From Thioclava sp. GXIMD4216 (GTDB taxonomy: Bacteria > Pseudomonadota > Alphaproteobacteria > Rhodobacterales > Rhodobacteraceae), in assembly GCF_037949285.1 (NCBI RefSeq), contig NZ_CP149926.1:1777501-1841500 (forward strand): a stretch of DNA of 64,000 bases, written 5' to 3'. Numbering within the stretch: the stretch's first letter is position 1; each line of letters opens with the position of its first letter. This document shows, in pieces, positions 16,949 through 25,845 of the stretch. Below the pieces are notes generated by a model that made no database searches, was not told the DNA's origin, and was given only the letters and a program-made list of their open reading frames with translations. The position numbers were made by a program, and so were the translations under genes.

Positions 16949-19051
16949 GTGGCTAATATGCGAAAAAGAGATTTCACCGAGCGCGATGTCTGCAGCAAGC
17001 TGATAACACCAGCTTTGCGAAGTGCGGGCTGGGATTTATTAACACAGGTCTCTGAAGAGAAAACGCTTACAGATGGCAGGATAACCGTAAGGGGACGCGT
17101 CACAACGCGGGGAGTGCGCAAGCGCGCGGATTACGTTCTCTATGTAAAGCCGAATATACCGATCGCTATCATAGAGGCTAAAGATAACCGCCATGCCATC
17201 GGCGATGGCATGCAGCAGGCCCTCACCTACGCGCAAATGCTACGAGTGCCATTCGCTTTTTCATCTAACGGTGACGGTTTTCTGTTTCACGACGCGACCG
17301 GCCAGTCTCCATTAGTGGAGACCACACTTGGTCTTGATAACTTTCCTTCCCCTGCTGAATTATTGTCTAAATACGAAGCTTGGAAAGGCCTGTCGTCAGA
17401 AGCCTCAAAAATTGCGTTCCATGATTACCGCGACATGGGGAAGACGCCGCGCTACTACCAGATCAACGCTATCAATTCAGCCGTCGAAGCCATTGCAAAG
17501 GGACAACAGCGGCTGCTCTTGGTGATGGCGACAGGCACGGGTAAGACCTTTACTGCGTTCCAGATCATCTGGCGTTTATGGAAATCTGGCGCCAAGAAGC
17601 GGATCTTGTTCCTCGCGGATCGCAATGTTCTTGTCGATCAGACAATGGTCAACGACTTCCGACCATTCACAGGAGCTATGGCAAAACTGTCGACCCATGC
17701 GAAGACCATCGAACGTGCTGATGGCACGCGGGAAAGCCTGACACTGGCCATTGATAAAAAGCGCCGGATCAATACCGCCTATGAAATCTACCTTGGCCTT
17801 TATCAGGCGCTGACCGGTCCTCAAGAGCATCAGAAAATCTTCAAGGAACTCTCACCGGATTTCTTTGACCTGATCATCATCGACGAATGCCATCGCGGCA
17901 GCGCCGCCGAGGATTCCGCTTGGCGGGAGATTCTCGAGCATTTCGCCTCTGCAACCCAGATCGGCATGACCGCGACGCCAAAGGAGACCGAATACGCGTC
18001 CAACATGGATTACTTCGGGCAACCGATTTACACATATTCCCTTAAGGAAGGGATCAGCGACGGATTCCTTGCTCCCTATAAGGTCATCAAGAGCCATATA
18101 GACAGGGATGTGGAAGGGTATCGACCGACGCCTGGCCAATTGGACCGTGAGGGCAACGAGGTCGAGGACCGCCAATATAACATCAAGGATTTCGACCGTA
18201 CGCTGGTCTTGGATGACCGGACGAAGCTAGTCGCTAGACGCGTCACGCAGTTCCTAAAGGAAAGCGGCGACCGGATGCAAAAGACAATCGTTTTCTGCGT
18301 GGATCAGGAACACGCAGCACGGATGCGGCAGGCTCTCATCAACGAAAACGCCGACCTCGTGGCAAAGGACCATCGCTATGTCATGAGGATCACCGGCGGG
18401 GACAAGGATGGGCTGAACGAACTGCCCAACTTCATTGATCCGGAATCCGATTACTCAGTCATCGTCACCACATCGCGCCTTCTCAGCACTGGGGTTGACG
18501 CCCAGACCTGCCGCCTGATCGTCATCGACCGCGAGATCGGCTTAATGACCGAATTCAAGCAGATCGTTGGTCGCGGCACCCGCGTGCATGAGGACAGCGG
18601 CAAGAAATTTTTCACACTGATCGATTTCCGTGGGGCGACCAACCATTTCGCGGATCCAGAATTCGATGGCGATCCGGTTCAGATTTACGTCCCACCGGAT
18701 GACGGAACGATGACACCACCTAAGGATGGCACCGATACAGCATCGACAGTCGATGACGACGAGACGGGCCCCGAAACACTGCCTGCCATGCCCCCAGACA
18801 CGCCCGGCACAAACGGCCCGATCCGGAAGATCTACGTCGATGGCGTCGGCGCCACTATCCTGAAGGAGCGTGTCGAATACCTCGATGCCGACGGCAAGCT
18901 CATCACCGAAAGCCTGCAGGACTTCATGGCCCTCTGCGACCGGCTGGAGGCCGCCCTGACCACCACCGACACCACCCGCACTCGCCTCCTCGAAGCGCTC
19001 CTCCACGAGACGCTGGACCCCGCCACCGACAGCAAGGAAGCCGCAGAATGA
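16949..19051 (+). CDS. Type I restriction R-like helicase-nuclease with an HsdS-like C-terminus
   Basis: A 700-residue protein. The N-terminal HSDR nuclease shows Asp61, Glu76-x-Lys78 (IAIIEAK) and Gln89/90. SF2 motor motifs follow: MATGTGKT (193-200), IDECHRG (Asp312), MTATPKE, and QIVGRGTRV. Then comes the start of the EcoEI-type R C-terminal domain (KIYVDGVGATILKERVEYLD). At about residue 660 it changes to MALCDRLEAALTTTDTTRTR followed by LLEALLHETL, the coiled coil that normally closes HsdS subunits. The true R C-terminus, hsdM and the HsdS recognition domains are missing. GTG at 16949 or ATG at 16958 may be the start. The 5' part is richer in AT than the 3' part. Confidence 0.8.
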   Translation: MANMRKRDFTERDVCSKLITPALRSAGWDLLTQVSEEKTLTDGRITVRGRVTTRGVRKRADYVLYVKPNIPIAIIEAKDNRHAIGDGMQQALTYAQMLRVPFAFSSNGDGFLFHDATGQSPLVETTLGLDNFPSPAELLSKYEAWKGLSSEASKIAFHDYRDMGKTPRYYQINAINSAVEAIAKGQQRLLLVMATGTGKTFTAFQIIWRLWKSGAKKRILFLADRNVLVDQTMVNDFRPFTGAMAKLSTHAKTIERADGTRESLTLAIDKKRRINTAYEIYLGLYQALTGPQEHQKIFKELSPDFFDLIIIDECHRGSAAEDSAWREILEHFASATQIGMTATPKETEYASNMDYFGQPIYTYSLKEGISDGFLAPYKVIKSHIDRDVEGYRPTPGQLDREGNEVEDRQYNIKDFDRTLVLDDRTKLVARRVTQFLKESGDRMQKTIVFCVDQEHAARMRQALINENADLVAKDHRYVMRITGGDKDGLNELPNFIDPESDYSVIVTTSRLLSTGVDAQTCRLIVIDREIGLMTEFKQIVGRGTRVHEDSGKKFFTLIDFRGATNHFADPEFDGDPVQIYVPPDDGTMTPPKDGTDTASTVDDDETGPETLPAMPPDTPGTNGPIRKIYVDGVGATILKERVEYLDADGKLITESLQDFMALCDRLEAALTTTDTTRTRLLEALLHETLDPATDSKEAAE

Positions 19052-20529
19052 CGCTTTCCCCCGCCGAGGCAGAACGCCTCCTCCGTTCCCGTTACGGCGA
19101 ACCTGCAAAAGCGCCGACCGACTACATCATCGGCTTCCGAAATCCGGTCGGGCGCGTCCTTGCCATCCACCGCACGAACCAGACCACCCGTGTCTGGTTT
19201 CAGCCGCCCGCACCACCGCATCTGGACGGCGTCACGCTTCTGTCCGAACCCAACAACGGCAACTCGAACATCAACGGCCCTCTTGCGCCATTGAAGCGAC
19301 CAGACACCCAGCGAGCCGAAATCGACAGCCCCACAGCCCTTCAACGCTTCCTCGATTGGTACGATGGCGCGCCCGCCAAGGCACCGAAAGCGCCTGATCT
19401 GCTGGAAGGCGTCGATTTCACCAGCGTCTTCGCCCGCTTCCAATCCCTGATCACCGCCTTCGACGCGCCCCTCACGCGGTTTGACGAAGGTCTGATCGCC
19501 GCCTGGGAAAGCTACAAACCCCGCGTCCGTGCCGAAGCCTTGACCCGTCTCGGCGCCGACAGCTGGACGCAAGATCAGGTCGGTTCCGGCACCATCGTCG
19601 CCAAGGTCATCGATGCCATCGAAATCCAGGCGACGCATGGTGACCTGAACAACAACATGGTGTTCTGGCAGAACCGCTTCGGCCACGCCAATCGCGACCA
19701 CCGCGCCCTGATCGAAGCGGCGACAACGGGCACCGGCCTGCAAACCCTCGAACGCCTGTTGTTCCAGCTCTATTGCACCGACCGGAACGAAGGCGCGCTG
19801 TTCGACGAATTGAGCGAGGCGACCGGCGCAAAGTACCCGCTGATGGCCTATCTGTTCTTCCTCAAGGATATGGACCGCTTCATGCCGATCCAGCCGACCG
19901 GCTTCGACCGTGTCTTTGGCGAGATCGGCGTGAATTTCCGCACCCTGCGCAATTGCACCTGGGAGAACTACAGCCAGTTCAACGGGATCCTGAATGCCCT
20001 GCGCGAGCCAATTGCGGATCTGGCCAAACTGGACTACGTCCGCCTCATCGACGCCCATTCCCTGCTGTGGCTGTTCTCGAACCTATTGCGCAAGGAAGCC
20101 GAGGGTGCCTTGGACAAGTGCGAAAAGGCCGAAGCCCGTTACCTCGGGGCCCGGGAGAAATCCATCGCTGACATCAAGTATTCGGTGGGCAAGACGGTCT
20201 TCAGCTCCAACGGGCAAGTAGTCCCGACGACCGTCAAGAACAAGGCACTACACATGTCCGACGTAGAGTTGGACAAGCTGATCCGGGACCTGCTCACCAT
20301 TCAGGAAGACCGCTGCGCCATCACCGGCCTGCCGTTCCAGTTTCGGGGCGCACAGACGGACGATAACATGCTGCCCTCCTTGGACCGCATAGACAGCAGT
20401 GGGCATTATGCCAAGGGCAACCTCCAACTTGTCTGCCGGTTCATCAATTTCTGGAAGCAAGCCTCGGACGATGGCGAGTTCCGCAGGTTGCTGAGCATCG
20501 TGCGTGGCTATGAAATGGAAAGCCGCTGA
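19048..20529 (+). CDS. HNH-motif protein of unknown function, coupled to the R-like gene
   Basis: A 493-residue protein whose ATG overlaps the preceding stop (ATGA), implying translational coupling. Residues about 420-470 form a His-Me-finger-like module: CAITGLPF, then PSLDRIDSSGHYAKGNLQL and VCRFINFWK, as in HNH endonucleases that keep the SLDRID/GY/GN/N..K pattern. The first 110 residues (DYIIGFRNPVGRVLAIHR, then TTRVWFQPPAPPHLDGV) look like a separate globular domain, possibly DNA-recognising; I cannot assign it. The middle is helical. It was probably part of a type I restriction locus with an extra HNH gene. A nuclease role in defence is inferred, not shown. Confidence 0.6.
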   Translation: MTLSPAEAERLLRSRYGEPAKAPTDYIIGFRNPVGRVLAIHRTNQTTRVWFQPPAPPHLDGVTLLSEPNNGNSNINGPLAPLKRPDTQRAEIDSPTALQRFLDWYDGAPAKAPKAPDLLEGVDFTSVFARFQSLITAFDAPLTRFDEGLIAAWESYKPRVRAEALTRLGADSWTQDQVGSGTIVAKVIDAIEIQATHGDLNNNMVFWQNRFGHANRDHRALIEAATTGTGLQTLERLLFQLYCTDRNEGALFDELSEATGAKYPLMAYLFFLKDMDRFMPIQPTGFDRVFGEIGVNFRTLRNCTWENYSQFNGILNALREPIADLAKLDYVRLIDAHSLLWLFSNLLRKEAEGALDKCEKAEARYLGAREKSIADIKYSVGKTVFSSNGQVVPTTVKNKALHMSDVELDKLIRDLLTIQEDRCAITGLPFQFRGAQTDDNMLPSLDRIDSSGHYAKGNLQLVCRFINFWKQASDDGEFRRLLSIVRGYEMESR

Positions 20530-20535
20530 ACAGCC

Positions 20536-20832
20536 TCATCTGCGACGAGTATATTGGTAAATCGCAGCTAGCTGCAGACTTTCATTGTAATTTGCGCCTT
20601 GTGCCCCAATTCGGGCGCGGTGAGAGGCTGTAAAGCTGGAAAATATATCTGAAACTTCGAAATCGACCTCAACATTTCTCAACATGCCAGCGAAGTGCTC
20701 GCGCTGAAAACCAATTTCGACTTCATCATTTTTCATCATGTAAATCGCCGCAGGAGGCCGTTTGGCGGCGTCGACCAATTCGGAAATTCGATTGTGGGCG
20801 GCAGATGGGGAGGGTGACGGCGAGCGGTTCAT
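20536..20832 (-). CDS. Hypothetical small protein
   Basis: A 98-residue frame from the ATG at 20832, ending 7 bp from the convergent HNH gene. After a Ser/Pro-rich start it continues AAIYMMKNDEVEIGFQREHF, then AGMLRNVEVDFEVSDIF and SFTASHRARIGAQ, which looks like real protein rather than antisense noise. The ribosome site is weak. No family is recognised. It lies between the restriction-like pair and an integrase stump, so it is island cargo if genuine. Confidence 0.35.
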   Translation of the reverse strand: MNRSPSPSPSAAHNRISELVDAAKRPPAAIYMMKNDEVEIGFQREHFAGMLRNVEVDFEVSDIFSSFTASHRARIGAQGANYNESLQLAAIYQYTRRR

Positions 20833-20900
20833 GATGGATGGATCACGTTCCGAGGTGCTGGCCCAAGGGCTCAACGGTCCTGCATTGGAAGGCCACGCCG

Positions 20901-21116
20901 TCAGTATGACAATAATCCGACATACGTTTTGGAGCAATGTCTTTCGGAGCTGTCGCTTATGCGGCTGAGAGCGCTTCGCTCCACCGCGAGTTCTTTTCGG
21001 TCGGTTTGAACCGTGTAACGGGTCACTTCGGCAAGCGATTCATGGCCCGAGAATGACATGATTTGATGCGGCGCACCTCCGGCTTGGCCTAACCGGATGG
21101 GGTGTCGAGCGGCAAC
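20901..21116 (-). pseudogene. Tyrosine recombinase (integrase) C-terminal remnant
   Basis: Between in-frame stops at 21117-21119 and 20901-20903 the minus strand reads GQAGGAPHQIMSFSGHESLA, EVTRYTVQTDRKELAVERSA, LSRI. This is the end of phage-type integrases: the box II G-H pair followed about nine residues later by the catalytic Tyr in EVxRYT, then the charged tail. The N-terminal domains and the first catalytic Arg are gone, and there is no start codon context. The remnant marks the right side of the island that begins at tRNA-Ser. Confidence 0.75.
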
Positions 21117-21173
21117 CTATCAAGGATCACCTGCAATCTGCTATGGAGCAATAACGCCAATGCGATATGCGGG

Positions 21174-22325
21174 TTACCACACAAGGCTCTGATCGCCACC
21201 CAGTTTGGAATTGCTCAACCCGGGAAATTCCGAGACAATCTCGCTGAGTTCGCTGGAATCCTCGTATTTCAGATAGGCGGCCCCCCAAGCGAAATCGTAG
21301 CTTTTCAGATCGTCGTCCATTTTCTGTGCCACGCCGGTTCGGGTCTCGATGGCGCTGGGGTCCTCGAGGCCCGCAAGCGTGTAATTGACGATTTTCGAGA
21401 TGGCCCCCTCACAGGCGTCGAAAGGTTTGAGGGGCGTGTTTTCGGTCAGAAGCGCCGCCGTGACCACCAAGGGGGTGACGGCATGCATCTGGTAATGCAG
21501 AGACAATTCGCCCCGCTCCATTTCCAGCGGCAGCGCCCCATCTGGGTCGGCATGGCAGGCCGTGTAGTCGACAGTCTCGTTGGCCCAGGCGATCATGGCC
21601 TCGTCTTCGGTCGTCAGCCCGACCAGCGCCACCGCAAGCCCCGCCCATTGGCGCAGATTGTTGCGCGAGGCCCGTTCGGGGGCGTCCGTGTCGAAATAGG
21701 TCATATGGGCCTGTGCCCGTGCTTTCAGCCAGTTATCGATATGGTCTTTCTGCACGGGATCGGGCGTGGCGACCTCGAGTGCGTTGCGATAGGCAAAGAC
21801 AATCCCGCCCAGACGGCTTGGCACGGAGATCTGCGCATTCATGCTGCCGAGATCGGACAGGGCGTCGGCCTGCGCCCATGTTTCCAGCCGGTCGAAGACA
21901 CAATGGGCCGAGGCCTCGCCGCGTTTGCCCTTCCGGCTGAGTGCACGGTTGCTTTCGCGCGCCAGCTTCGAGATGAACATGTCCACCGGCTTCAGGGCCT
22001 CGTTTACCTCCCTGTTCGAGGCCTCGTCAAACTCTGACCGTGTCTCGCTGTCTTCGGTATAGCGGCTGCCATAGGAGAGGCTGACAACGGGTGCGATTTC
22101 GTCAAAGCAGGTCTCCGCCTGTTGCGCCTTCGGGTCGGAAGTTTCGGTATCGGGGGCCGTATCAGGGGCCGTATCGGGGGAAGCCGCCGTATCCGTACCG
22201 GTTTGAGCGCCTGTCTGGCTGTCTGGCGCGACCGGCATTGCCGGAGCGGTTTCGGCCAGTATCGCTGTGGCGGGGAAAAGCGTCAGCAGCAGACAGCCTG
22301 CGGGAAGGGTCAAAGCGGTCTTCAT
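21174..22325 (-). CDS. algL: Periplasmic alginate lyase AlgL
   Basis: A 383-residue precursor with a signal peptide (1-24) and a low-complexity Asp/Thr/Pro linker (30-68). The alginate lyase fold (PF05426, PL5) follows. Its landmarks are NNLRQW (222-227) and the catalytic His277-Tyr278 in LSLHYQMHAVTPLVV. AlgL cleaves polymannuronate by beta-elimination and clears polymer stranded in the periplasm. It is the last gene of the alginate operon, and its ATG overlaps the stop of the AlgK-like gene (ATGA). The linker is unusual for AlgL. Confidence 0.88.
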   Translation of the reverse strand: MKTALTLPAGCLLLTLFPATAILAETAPAMPVAPDSQTGAQTGTDTAASPDTAPDTAPDTETSDPKAQQAETCFDEIAPVVSLSYGSRYTEDSETRSEFDEASNREVNEALKPVDMFISKLARESNRALSRKGKRGEASAHCVFDRLETWAQADALSDLGSMNAQISVPSRLGGIVFAYRNALEVATPDPVQKDHIDNWLKARAQAHMTYFDTDAPERASRNNLRQWAGLAVALVGLTTEDEAMIAWANETVDYTACHADPDGALPLEMERGELSLHYQMHAVTPLVVTAALLTENTPLKPFDACEGAISKIVNYTLAGLEDPSAIETRTGVAQKMDDDLKSYDFAWGAAYLKYEDSSELSEIVSEFPGLSNSKLGGDQSLVW

Positions 22326-25117
22326 TGCATCGGCACCTTTCCCAGTTGCATGGAATTCAACAACCCGCTGGCCTCTTCGTTGCCCAGTGCCGCCGCCTTG
22401 ACCAACCAGCCACGCGCGGCGTCGGGGTCCGGTGTTCCGGTGATGCCGAAGGCCAGCGAGCGTGCCTGATCAATCATCGCATCCACATTGCCCCCTTCTG
22501 CCGCGCGCCCAAGCCAGAGTTCCGCATCCGCAATATCGGCTGGCGTGCGCGCCTTGTCACGCGTCAGGGCGGCATATTGATACATCGCGAAGGTATCGCC
22601 CGCCTCGGCTGCCCGTAAATATAGCGCCCGAGGGTCAATCCGGTCACCAATGGCGCGTTTTACGGCAGGCTCGGCCCCGTTGATCCGCGCGACGACATCC
22701 GAAAGCCCTGCCCCGTCGCTGCGCTGCGCCAAAGCCACATAAAGCTCTGCCGCCCGTGCCGGATCAAAGCCCGGCTTGCCCGGTTTCTCGACTTTGGGCA
22801 GCAGGCGCATGATCGCGGTGCGGTCTCCGGCCTCATAGGCGGCCAGATACATCTGTTGCGCGGTCAGGGCCGCATCCTCGCCAAGCTGGTCTTTGAAAAT
22901 GGCGTAGAGGTCGGCAATCTGGGTACGGGCCCACGGTTTTTCATGACGGGCCAGCGCCTCGCTGACGGCGATCCAATGCTTGAGGGCTGCGGTATTGTGC
23001 ACACGCCCCGCCACCATCGCCAGTTCGCGGGCCTGCGGAAAGATACAGGCCATTTCGGATTTGGCGTGACGCAGCCAGAGGGCCTGATCCTCGGGGGCCG
23101 CATGGGCCAGCGCCAGAAGGCTTGCGTCGAAATCCCCCCTGTCGCGGATCACATCGTCAAAGGCTGCAAGGACCGAGGCCTCATCGGGATAATGTGCGGG
23201 ATCGGCGGTCATCAGGGCCTCCATCGCGACGCCATTGCCCTGCTGCGCCAGAGCCAGCAAGAGGGCGGGCGTATCGGCGCTTGCCGGATAGAGCTGCGCG
23301 AATTGCATCAGAAGGCGCGGTTGCAGCAGCGTCACATAATCCTGAACCGATTGCGGTGCGGCCACCTGCAAAAGCCCCGCCACGCGCGTCCAATAGGCCT
23401 GTTCCGCATCTGACAGCGCGGGATTGGTGGCAAGCGTCGCGAGATCCGCAAGCTGTGGGCTTGCCGGAAGCACGTCCTGCGCATGTGCCATCACCTTGCG
23501 CGCTATCTCGCGCGGCAGATCGGGCACCTGCGCCTCTTCCACGCGTCCAAGCACCGCCGTCAGGGTTTCGCTGGCACCAAGCGCGGCAGGATCGGCCATC
23601 GAGGACCAGTAATCGGCCTGTTCGGGCAAAGGCCCTTGCGGCGTAAGGCAGAGATGGGCGTCGACCAGTTCCCGAACCGCGCCGGTCTTGCCCATCTGTT
23701 CAACGGCAAAGATCAGGTCATCCACGCCGGAATAGAACGTGTCCATCTTGTCATTCAGGCTCATTGCCACTCTGGCGCGCCCGCGAATGGCCTCGGCATC
23801 TCCCAAGGCGACCCCCTTCTCCCACAGCGCCAGAGCCTCGTCCTGCCCTGCCCAGCGGCCCTTGCGCTCGAGCGCCATCTGACCCGCCCGCGCATAGGCC
23901 CAACCGGGGGCATCATCGCGCGCCAGAAGGTGGGTCAGGGCGGCCTCGAACCGCGGCTTGTAGTTGGGATTCACATCGGCACGTTTTTCCAGAAACAGCG
24001 CCTGACGCACCAGCGCCCCGCGCGCCCCGCTGGCGGCTGCCTGATCATAGAGCGCCTCGGCCTTGCCGAGATCCTGCCCGATCAGCGCGCCCTCTTCATA
24101 AAGCCGTCCCAAGGCAATCAGCACCGAAGGCGAACCGTTCTTGGCAGCCTGATGCAGGTATTTCAGCATGACCTCGTTGTTCTTCTTGATCTTTTCAGAC
24201 CGTAAATGCATCTCGGCCACCGCATAGGCGGCGTTCCCATCCCCGAGATCGGCGGCAAAGCGATACCATTTCTCCGCCAGAGCATAATCGGGCTGGACCA
24301 GTTCGCCATTGTTATAGGCACGGGCGATATTGATGACGCGGTCACAGATCGTGGGGTTCATCGCCCCGACCTGCGCGGCAAAGCCCAGCATGATTGTCAT
24401 CTGCGGATCCACCGTCCAGTTGGGCAGCGCGACACCACGGTTCTGGAAATCGGCAAGGGTCAACAGCGCCTGTGCGTCACCGCCGCGCGCGGCCTCGACA
24501 AGCAGGCCGATGCCGCGCATGCGATCTTTGTCGATCCCCTGTCCCGATACCAGATACTCGCCCAGACGCCGCTGGTTATGCGGCAGCTTCGCACCGGGCG
24601 TGTCCAGCGCCTTGCGCACCAGCCCTTCCGATTTCACCGCAGCCGCCTCTCCGGCCGCCACCCGCATCGCGATAGTCTCGAAAAGCTGCTTATCCGCGTC
24701 GAAGCTGGGGTCGATTTGCGGCAGCAGCGCGATCACACGTGCATAGACCGGCTTCCATTCGGCGGCATCGACCTCCATCAGCCGCCGCATATCGCCCCGC
24801 ACCTCCTCGGCATTTCTGCCCGCCAATGTCTTGCGATCCCAGTTTTTCCAGCGATCCTCGATCTGCTCGTCGCTCAGGCGCGGGGCGCAGACCGATTGCA
24901 TCTCGATCACCGGCGGCTCGAAATCCACAGCAACGAGCTCTTTGGCCGAGGCCGTCTGCGCAAGTCCCCAGAGCGTCCCGACAGCCAGCGCGCGCAGACC
25001 GTGTCTGGCCCATGACCGGCCACGCAGGAAACCGGCCCTTGGAGAGGGTCCTGACAGGCCAGCGGACGAAGGCTGAAATCGCAAGGAGGCGGCAAGAGAA
25101 TGGACGCGATATGTCAT
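22322..25117 (-). CDS. Giant Sel1/TPR-repeat protein in the AlgK position
   Basis: A 931-residue exported protein with a signal peptide (about 1-58, ending TASA). The ATG at 25117 follows GAGGG; a longer upstream frame has no support. Sel1-type repeats (A..G...A...LA..Y..G pattern) fill residues about 200-400 and recur near the C-terminus (AALGNEEASGLLNSMQ). AlgK of pseudomonads is also Sel1-repeat-rich and scaffolds the secretion complex, but it has about 475 residues and is a lipoprotein. This one is twice as long and shows no lipobox. I infer an AlgK-like scaffold; orthology is unproven. Confidence 0.6.
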   Translation of the reverse strand: MTYRVHSLAASLRFQPSSAGLSGPSPRAGFLRGRSWARHGLRALAVGTLWGLAQTASAKELVAVDFEPPVIEMQSVCAPRLSDEQIEDRWKNWDRKTLAGRNAEEVRGDMRRLMEVDAAEWKPVYARVIALLPQIDPSFDADKQLFETIAMRVAAGEAAAVKSEGLVRKALDTPGAKLPHNQRRLGEYLVSGQGIDKDRMRGIGLLVEAARGGDAQALLTLADFQNRGVALPNWTVDPQMTIMLGFAAQVGAMNPTICDRVINIARAYNNGELVQPDYALAEKWYRFAADLGDGNAAYAVAEMHLRSEKIKKNNEVMLKYLHQAAKNGSPSVLIALGRLYEEGALIGQDLGKAEALYDQAAASGARGALVRQALFLEKRADVNPNYKPRFEAALTHLLARDDAPGWAYARAGQMALERKGRWAGQDEALALWEKGVALGDAEAIRGRARVAMSLNDKMDTFYSGVDDLIFAVEQMGKTGAVRELVDAHLCLTPQGPLPEQADYWSSMADPAALGASETLTAVLGRVEEAQVPDLPREIARKVMAHAQDVLPASPQLADLATLATNPALSDAEQAYWTRVAGLLQVAAPQSVQDYVTLLQPRLLMQFAQLYPASADTPALLLALAQQGNGVAMEALMTADPAHYPDEASVLAAFDDVIRDRGDFDASLLALAHAAPEDQALWLRHAKSEMACIFPQARELAMVAGRVHNTAALKHWIAVSEALARHEKPWARTQIADLYAIFKDQLGEDAALTAQQMYLAAYEAGDRTAIMRLLPKVEKPGKPGFDPARAAELYVALAQRSDGAGLSDVVARINGAEPAVKRAIGDRIDPRALYLRAAEAGDTFAMYQYAALTRDKARTPADIADAELWLGRAAEGGNVDAMIDQARSLAFGITGTPDPDAARGWLVKAAALGNEEASGLLNSMQLGKVPMQ

Positions 25118-25134
25118 GGAAACCCTCGTTCTGT

Positions 25135-25845
25135 TCAGTTGGCTTTGGTCGCGGCTTTCAGGGCCACCAATTCGTAGCGGCCGGACTGGCCACGGAAGAC
25201 CAGCGTGGTTCCCTCGCGCCGCACCAGCGCGACATCGGCCACCGAGGCCAGAACGTCTTCCCCGTGTCGCACCTGAAACTCCAGCGATAACGGGGCCTTG
25301 AGGGCAATCCATTCGCCGGTGCCAGTATCGATATCGGTCATAGCCGCGCGTTTGGCGGCTGGCACGTAAAGATCGACATCATCCAGATCGGAGATGTTGT
25401 AGAAGGTGACATCGGCCTGTGCGGGGCTATGGGTCAGCGGATCGGTCACCATATGCCCTTCGCCGCTGGCAGTGATCAGATAGGTGTTCCAGCTGCCCTT
25501 GCCGACCTCGGCCTCGCCCTGCGCGGCTCCCGCGCTGACGGCAATCGTGCCGGGCGTGTCGATCATCACATAGGGCGAGACCCCGTCATCCAGCTCCGAG
25601 AAACTGTCGCCCGCCACGATGGCCGAGGATTTTCCGGGCATGATCACCCGCAGATAGCCCGCATCGGGATTGACGGCATCGGCATAAAGCTTGGCATCCT
25701 GCGCAAAGCCTGCGGCAGGCAGGCCCAGCATGGCCAGACCAAGGATCGCGATGGCCAAAGGTCTGTGCCGCGCCATCGAAGCGGTTTGAGCCAGAGCGGC
25801 TTGGAGCAAAGCGGCTTGGGAAAGCATAATCTTGCGCATGGTCAT
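25135..25845 (-). CDS. algF: Alginate O-acetyltransferase accessory protein AlgF
   Basis: A 236-residue exported protein. I chose the ATG at 25845: it overlaps the stop of the upstream algX gene (ATGA) and follows CGGAGA. A long hydrophobic N-terminus (LAIAILGLAMLGLPAAGFAQ) precedes the AlgF domain, DAKLYADAVNPDAGYLRVIM, two beta-sandwich-like halves and SGRYELVALK at the end. AlgF is a periplasmic protein needed to relay acetyl groups from AlgI/AlgJ to AlgX during alginate acetylation. Order and overlap with algX support the call. Confidence 0.8.
   Translation of the reverse strand: MTMRKIMLSQAALLQAALAQTASMARHRPLAIAILGLAMLGLPAAGFAQDAKLYADAVNPDAGYLRVIMPGKSSAIVAGDSFSELDDGVSPYVMIDTPGTIAVSAGAAQGEAEVGKGSWNTYLITASGEGHMVTDPLTHSPAQADVTFYNISDLDDVDLYVPAAKRAAMTDIDTGTGEWIALKAPLSLEFQVRHGEDVLASVADVALVRREGTTLVFRGQSGRYELVALKAATKAN

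Noticed and set aside
18832..20058. 408-residue minus-strand frame opposite the HNH gene
   Set aside because: It is a codon-bias shadow of the two plus-strand genes whose motifs are clear.
16949..20529. Complete type I restriction-modification locus
   Set aside because: No N6-adenine methyltransferase motif (NPPF/NPPY with a SAM loop) and no target-recognition domains occur in either strand near the pair.
16710..21170. Direct repeat of the tRNA-Ser 3' end as an attachment site
   Set aside because: The last 20 bases of the tRNA were looked for through to the algL gene and no copy was seen, so I do not claim att sites for the island.
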